From: Alphaproteobacteria bacterium
GTDB lineage: Bacteria; Pseudomonadota; Alphaproteobacteria; Micavibrionales; UBA2020
Assembly: GCA_029266795.1 (NCBI GenBank)
Contig: JAQSWE010000070.1
Location: forward strand, 1-9,886
Direction: 5' to 3'
DNA length: 9,886 nucleotides
Shown: positions 7,429-9,886 of the stretch, piece by piece
How positions within the stretch are numbered: position 1 is the stretch's first letter
Layout: every line of letters begins with the position of its first letter
The notes under the pieces: generated by a model
What the model saw: only the letters and a program-made list of their open reading frames with translations
The model's database searches: none
Told to the model about the DNA's origin: nothing
Translations under genes and position numbers: made by a program

Positions 7429-8232
7429 ATGAAGCACGACTTTAACGCTGCATCTTCCGAGACACTCCTCGTTCGCGCGGGCGACGAGCATGCGATCGCC
7501 CTCATGCGCCGCGCTTATCATGAAATTTACGAGCCTGCTTTCCCGATCGAGGACGAACGCGACAGCTTGGAAAAAATCGAAACCCGCCTGCGCAACCCGG
7601 TCAACGGTGTCATGCGCGTCATACTGCTGGCAGGCAAAAACCTCAAACAGCCTGACCCCGAAAAGGCTGATCTCGCCGCCATCGGCATCGCCTATTTCTA
7701 TTCGCAGACCGGCGCGGGGCTGCTCGCCTATAACGCCGTATCCCCTGATTTGCAGGGCGGCGGCTTCGGGCGGCTCATGGTGGAGGCGCGCATCAAGGGC
7801 TTGCAGCAGCTCGCAGCCGAAAGCGGCGTGCCGCTCAAATCCGTGATTATCGAGGTCAACAACCCTGCTGTCGTGAAACCCGAAGACGATAGCATGGACC
7901 CCGCCAAGCGTATCGCCCTGTTCGAAAAATGGGGTGCGCGGCAGATCCCCGTTCGGTATGTCCAGCCCGCCCTCGACGCAGGCCTGGAGAAGAGCCGCAA
8001 TTCCATTCTGATGGCCTATCCCGTCAATGGCAGCTACCCCGATGCCGCCGCCGTCAGCGCCTTCGTGAAGGGCATCTGGCAGGCGAACCATCCCGGCCCA
8101 CATGACTATTCCGAAGACCCTGATTACAAGAGCATGATGGTCGATCTTAAAAAATGGGGCGGTTTCAAGGATTTGACCGATGCCCAGCCAGTGAAACCCG
8201 CATCCCCGCCGCCGCCAGCGCCCCCAAAATAA
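7429..8232 (+). CDS. GNAT-family N-acetyltransferase
   Basis: A 267-residue protein with the GCN5-related acyltransferase fold, expected to move an acetyl group from acetyl-CoA to an unknown amine. The opening LLVRAGDEHAIALMRRAY (13-30) is the usual first strand and helix. A central strand IGIAYFY (85-91) is followed by YNAVSPDLQGGGFGRLMVEA (101-120), the acetyl-CoA pyrophosphate-binding motif A (Q109 to G114). The later LFEKWGARQIPVRYVQP segment matches motif B. From about residue 200 the protein leaves the usual GNAT length, adding about 65 residues that end in a proline-rich tail (PVKPASPPPPAPPK) with no recognised domain. The start ATG has AGAAAGG 4 bases upstream, rather close, and its own promoter at 7378-7406. 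No strong terminator follows. The family is clear but the substrate is not; neighbours recJ and tRNA-Glu give no hint. Confidence 0.8.
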   Translation: MKHDFNAASSETLLVRAGDEHAIALMRRAYHEIYEPAFPIEDERDSLEKIETRLRNPVNGVMRVILLAGKNLKQPDPEKADLAAIGIAYFYSQTGAGLLAYNAVSPDLQGGGFGRLMVEARIKGLQQLAAESGVPLKSVIIEVNNPAVVKPEDDSMDPAKRIALFEKWGARQIPVRYVQPALDAGLEKSRNSILMAYPVNGSYPDAAAVSAFVKGIWQANHPGPHDYSEDPDYKSMMVDLKKWGGFKDLTDAQPVKPASPPPPAPPK

Positions 8233-8235
8233 CCC

Positions 8236-8264
8236 TTGATTTCGGACGGCTTTATAAGTAAAAC
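8236..8264 (+). promoter_or_regulatory. Possible promoter of tRNA-Glu
   Basis: TTGATT (8236-8241), a 17-base spacer and TAAAAC (8259-8264) each match four of six consensus positions and would start transcription about 17 bases before the mature tRNA. TATAAG at 8253-8258 is an alternative -10 without a good -35. The segment also holds an imperfect inverted repeat (8241-8249 with 8269-8277) without a T-run. Confidence 0.3.
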
Positions 8265-8287
8265 AAAACCGTTCGAACCGAACATGC

Positions 8288-8363
8288 GTCCCCTTCGTCT
8301 AGAGGCCTAGGACACGTCCCTTTCACGGATGTAACAGGGGTTCGAATCCCCTAGGGGACGCCA
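8288..8363 (+). tRNA. tRNA-Glu (anticodon TTC)
   Basis: All arms of a standard cloverleaf are present. The acceptor stem is GTCCCCT / AGGGGAC (8288-8294 with 8353-8359). The D arm opens GTCT and closes in GGAC. The anticodon stem is CGTCC / GGATG around loop CTTTCAC, giving anticodon TTC for Glu. The T arm is AGGGG-TTCGAAT-CCCCT. The discriminator is G8360 and the CCA (8361-8363) is encoded. The length is 76 bases including CCA. Base composition changes immediately downstream, as at tRNA genes used as integration targets. Confidence 0.97.
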
Positions 8364-8650
8364 ATCTTCTCAAGTAGTTAGCATTGTTTATCAATGGGCT
8401 TTTTAGCCCGTGCCAAACGTGTGCCAAACAGCTGAAATTATTTTATCTCCTCAAATCCGGAAATTCGCCCGGTTCGAGGTGGGTAACTCCATTATATTTC
8501 AAAGCTTTAATGGGCTGACTGGTCTGAATTTGCGGAGCTTATGGAGTAATCCGATTGGTGGTCCAGAGTTGAGAATCAATTAGTCGCCTAGACGCAGTAG
8601 GGGGTCTCCAGAAATGCTCACCAGTGCCGGTCAGTTTCTAACAAAGCCAT
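8364..8650. other. Gene-free, AT-rich segment after the tRNA
   Basis: I see no credible gene here. The rightward frame from GTG 8410 to TAG near 8583 (about 57 codons) has no ribosome binding site or recognisable protein. The segment holds a short GGGCT-TTTT-AGCCC hairpin (8396-8409) and the tandem GTGCCAAAC repeats listed separately. It is visibly poorer in G and C than the genes to the left and looks like accessory DNA or decayed element sequence. Confidence 0.6.
8410..8429. repeat. Tandem 9-bp direct repeat GTGCCAAAC, period 11
   Basis: GTGCCAAAC occurs at 8410-8418 and 8421-8429, one helical turn apart, 46 bases beyond the end of tRNA-Glu. Spaced short direct repeats beside a tRNA 3' end are what integrase arm-type or excisionase sites look like. 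That role is an inference; the repeat itself is exact. Confidence 0.7.
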
Positions 8651-8854
8651 CTATACAACCTTATTATCGGCAATCACCTTCTTCAGAAAGACTTCGCCCA
8701 CTTCTGTAAGGGTGTATTGCCCCTTGCCATAGCGATTAGCAAATCCAAGACGCACGAGGTCATCCGCATCTAGTACGTTTAAAAAGCTATCCTGACCTTG
8801 GGTAATTCGCCCAAGGGCAAGCAGCGCGTAAATATTCGCTTTCGTTAATTCCAC
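8651..8854 (-). CDS. Small protein, possible winged-helix
   Basis: I do not recognise the family. The 67-residue frame begins with helical-looking VELTKANIYALLALGRI (read with GTG as Met). It continues with DADDLVRLGFANRYGKGQYTLTEVGEVFL (residues 29-57), which has the rhythm of a winged-helix half: a recognition-helix segment LVRLGF, a turn GKGQY as wing, then LTEVGE. That suggests a DNA-binding regulator, but by resemblance only. The start is GTG at 8854; a stop codon in the same frame (8867-8869) rules out longer versions, and no strong ribosome binding site is visible. Upstream on the same strand are a 72-base hairpin and a good promoter, which support expression. It overlaps a 48-codon frame (8787-8933) in another phase. 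The truncated remnant of a longer gene is an alternative. Confidence 0.55.
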   Translation of the reverse strand: MELTKANIYALLALGRITQGQDSFLNVLDADDLVRLGFANRYGKGQYTLTEVGEVFLKKVIADNKVV

Positions 8855-8933
8855 TGAACCGGTCTTTCAGGTGGGGGCCCTCCGGGCATTTGGGAAAATA
8901 GCGATTGGGCTGGCCCGCGTATAACCGCGACAT
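8787..8933 (-). CDS. Overlapping 48-codon frame inside the hairpin leader (doubtful)
   Basis: An ATG at 8933 opens a frame of 48 codons (start MSRLYAGQPNRYFPKCPEGP) that runs through the hairpin and overlaps the small winged-helix-like gene in another phase. GGGGGT, one mismatch from GGAGGT, lies 5 bases before the ATG, and the ATG would be about a dozen bases from the predicted transcript start. It could be a leader peptide, the N-terminus of a frameshifted longer protein, or chance. I recognise no family. Confidence 0.2.
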   Translation of the reverse strand: MSRLYAGQPNRYFPKCPEGPHLKDRFSGINESEYLRAACPWANYPRSG

Positions 8934-8944
8934 GGAGGACCCCC
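8873..8944 (-). promoter_or_regulatory. Hairpin leader at predicted transcript 5' end
   Basis: On the minus-strand RNA, GGGGGUCCUCC (8944-8934) pairs fully with GGAGGGCCCCC (8883-8873): ten Watson-Crick pairs and one U-G wobble. The same arms on the plus strand have an A-C mismatch, which favours a minus-strand RNA. Inside lie CGCG-GUUAUA-CGCG (8929-8916) and GGGC/GCCC pairing options next to the main stem. The hairpin starts where the promoter at 8952-8979 would initiate and ends 18 bases before the GTG of the small gene. It may stabilise or regulate that message. It does not match a riboswitch class I know. Confidence 0.5.
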
Positions 8945-8951
8945 GAAATCT

Positions 8952-8979
8952 ATTTTAGTTGCGTGTTAAAGAAAGTCAA
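8952..8979 (-). promoter_or_regulatory. Leftward sigma70-type promoter
   Basis: Read on the minus strand, TTGACT (8979-8974), a 16-base spacer and TAAAAT (8957-8952) match five of six consensus positions each. Initiation would fall near 8945, at the first base of the hairpin leader, and read into the small gene ending at 8651. Confidence 0.5.
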
Positions 8980-9296
8980 TTTTCCGCTACGAATTTCTGT
9001 GTTTTGTATATCTCAGCGTTTAGGGGACCGGTCCTGTTGCAAAGGTCAGTCACTTTTAACAAGCCCCCAGTATGGTCATTTTTAAGCCATTTTTAAAACG
9101 AAATTCCTGAGTCATTTCAACGTTTAGAAAATAGAATACGCTTAATTAAATTCGGTTTTTCTAAAACATTTCAAGGGAACGGGAAGCTAAATGGTAGCGC
9201 GGAATTGGCCGTTGTTCTCAGTGGAATTATGAGTCTTTTCCTAGACCTGTGTTAGTCGAAAATGACCTCGCTGCTGTCGAAGCCTACCCCTTTATT
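8980..9296. other. AT-rich intergenic segment with short repeats
   Basis: No gene is supported here. It contains a perfect 10-bp palindrome GGACCGGTCC (9025-9034), a tandem pair of CATTTTTAA (9077-9085 and 9088-9096, 11 bases apart) and two copies of CATTTCAA (9113-9120 and 9167-9174). It also carries a second possible leftward promoter. No clear terminator follows the leftward gene ending at 9297. Confidence 0.6.
9145..9174 (-). promoter_or_regulatory. Second possible leftward promoter
   Basis: On the minus strand TTGAAA (9174-9169), an 18-base spacer and TTTAAT (9150-9145) match five of six positions each. It would give a leader of more than 200 bases before the small gene at 8854. In such AT-rich DNA chance matches are frequent, so this is weaker than the promoter at 8952-8979. 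Confidence 0.25.
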
Positions 9297-9886
9297 TTAC
9301 CCATCTAGGAGTTCCAGCAAGTGCGCGCTCATGATACATGAGATGCCACTCTCCCGTGTCATGCAAAACCATTCAGGGTTTTCAATCCCGCGAACAATTG
9401 TACGTAAGGTTTTCTTATTTGCTTCTGAACACCATGTTCGCATTTTCGATTTGAAGGCGTTTGCTGAAATGCCCTGAAGAGCTTCAACATCCACTGAAAT
9501 GCCTTGGAAGCCAAATTGGGATATATTTGCCGTGCTCGGTTTTTCTAAGCTTGTGCGCAGAATGATGTGAGAGGAAATTTCTTCTAGCTCAGACATGATA
9601 GGTTGGATTTCATAGTCAATTAGGACAGTAGGTGCCCCGACTATTTCAATCCACAAGCGGTGACTTAATTCTTCTACTGACCGTTTTGCGAAGCCTTCCA
9701 AGTACTGCTTGCGAACGGAGTCTTCCTTAAGCGTTTTGTAGTGAACGGTACAAACAGCGATAAGGTGACGCGGAGCTTTGGCAAGAAAGTTTATAACTGA
9801 ATTTTGTAACTCCTGGTCTAATTGCAGGTATAGCTCTGCACTAGCTTCAGGCACTAAATCGTATTCTTTATATCTTTGACCTGTGG
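9297..9886 (-). CDS. Partial gene, possible degenerate EAL-like domain protein
   Basis: A leftward gene whose 5' end lies beyond the right edge. The frame stays open through the last bases (TGQRYKEYDL precedes a GTG at 9854), so that GTG is probably internal; 195 residues are visible. I suspect a degenerate EAL-type fold from the order of strand-like blocks. Counting from the GTG: HLIAVCTVHYKTL (30-42, compare the 'vNvS..tL' strand), LWIEIVG (67-73, compare 'lEiTE'), FGFQGISVDVEAL (114-126, compare 'gfdgiKiD') and TIVRGIENPEWF (152-163, compare 'vvAeGVEt..q'). The DDFGTG loop and the KID lysine are absent, so c-di-GMP hydrolysis is unlikely from this part; the EAL tripeptide would lie upstream or be missing. 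Codon use is AT-rich compared with the genes left of 8364. If the EAL reading is wrong, it is simply an unknown accessory protein. Confidence 0.55.
   Translation of the reverse strand, partial: TGQRYKEYDLVPEASAELYLQLDQELQNSVINFLAKAPRHLIAVCTVHYKTLKEDSVRKQYLEGFAKRSVEELSHRLWIEIVGAPTVLIDYEIQPIMSELEEISSHIILRTSLEKPSTANISQFGFQGISVDVEALQGISANAFKSKMRTWCSEANKKTLRTIVRGIENPEWFCMTRESGISCIMSAHLLELLDG

Noticed and set aside
8241..8277. Inverted repeat after the acetyltransferase gene as a terminator.
   Set aside because: The arms are imperfect, the loop is long and no T-run follows. It also overlaps the likely tRNA promoter.
8396..8409. GGGCT-TTTT-AGCCC hairpin as a tRNA terminator.
   Set aside because: It has only five base pairs and is followed by GTGCCAAAC, not by a T-run.
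8410..8585. A rightward frame of about 57 codons starting at GTG 8410.
   Set aside because: It has no ribosome binding site and no recognisable protein, and its start lies inside the tandem repeat.
9262..9477. A 71-codon rightward frame near the right edge.
   Set aside because: It is antisense to the longer leftward gene, whose frame is open to the edge, and it shows no domain.
9152..9548. A 13-bp exact repeat TCGGTTTTTCTAA at 9152-9164 and 9536-9548.
   Set aside because: The flanks share no similarity and the second copy lies within coding sequence, so it is probably chance.
8364..9886. CRISPR array or transposon inverted repeats in the AT-rich part.
   Set aside because: The repeats seen are 8-13 bp, few and not regularly spaced over an array. 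No transposase or terminal inverted repeat pair is visible.

Overview
The window reads as a chromosomal segment from an alphaproteobacterium. The evidence is the order hom-glpX-recJ, which I recall as a common neighbourhood in that class, a GC-rich coding style over the first 8.3 kb, and protein styles such as the OmpA-like lipoprotein with a GHAS motif. A finer placement (Rhodospirillales or Micavibrio-like) would be a guess.

Left part, 1-3090: a strong bidirectional terminator (48-78) is followed by a leftward gene for a lipid-anchored phospholipase D / cardiolipin synthase-type enzyme. After a divergent promoter region come a small class I SAM-dependent methyltransferase and a lipoprotein with an OmpA-like peptidoglycan-binding domain. 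These look like single-gene units, and two of the three concern the cell envelope.

Middle part, 3134-7376: a hairpin terminator sits directly in front of the housekeeping operon. That operon encodes homoserine dehydrogenase (hom), class II fructose-1,6-bisphosphatase (glpX) and the single-strand exonuclease RecJ (recJ). hom and glpX are 12 bases apart, with the glpX ribosome binding site overlapping the hom stop. glpX and recJ overlap by one base (TAATG). The three products share no pathway, so the grouping is probably transcriptional convenience and translational coupling.

Then comes a GNAT-family acetyltransferase (7429-8232) with its own near-consensus sigma70-type promoter, and a complete tRNA-Glu(TTC) gene with encoded CCA (8288-8363).

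Right part, 8364-9886: base composition changes sharply at the 3' end of the tRNA. The DNA is AT-richer, gene-poor and carries short repeats, including a tandem GTGCCAAAC pair 11 bases apart. It contains a 67-codon gene for a possible winged-helix protein, preceded on the minus strand by a good promoter and a 72-base hairpin at the predicted transcript start. It also holds the 3' part of a gene running off the right edge, whose product resembles a degenerate EAL-type domain. A tRNA 3' end followed by such a shift is the usual signature of an integrated element. No integrase or second attachment site lies in the window, so the island is inferred, not shown.

I see no complete new multi-gene system. 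The least ordinary material is the structured leader and small gene at 8651-8979, the repeats beside the tRNA, and the truncated EAL-like gene.
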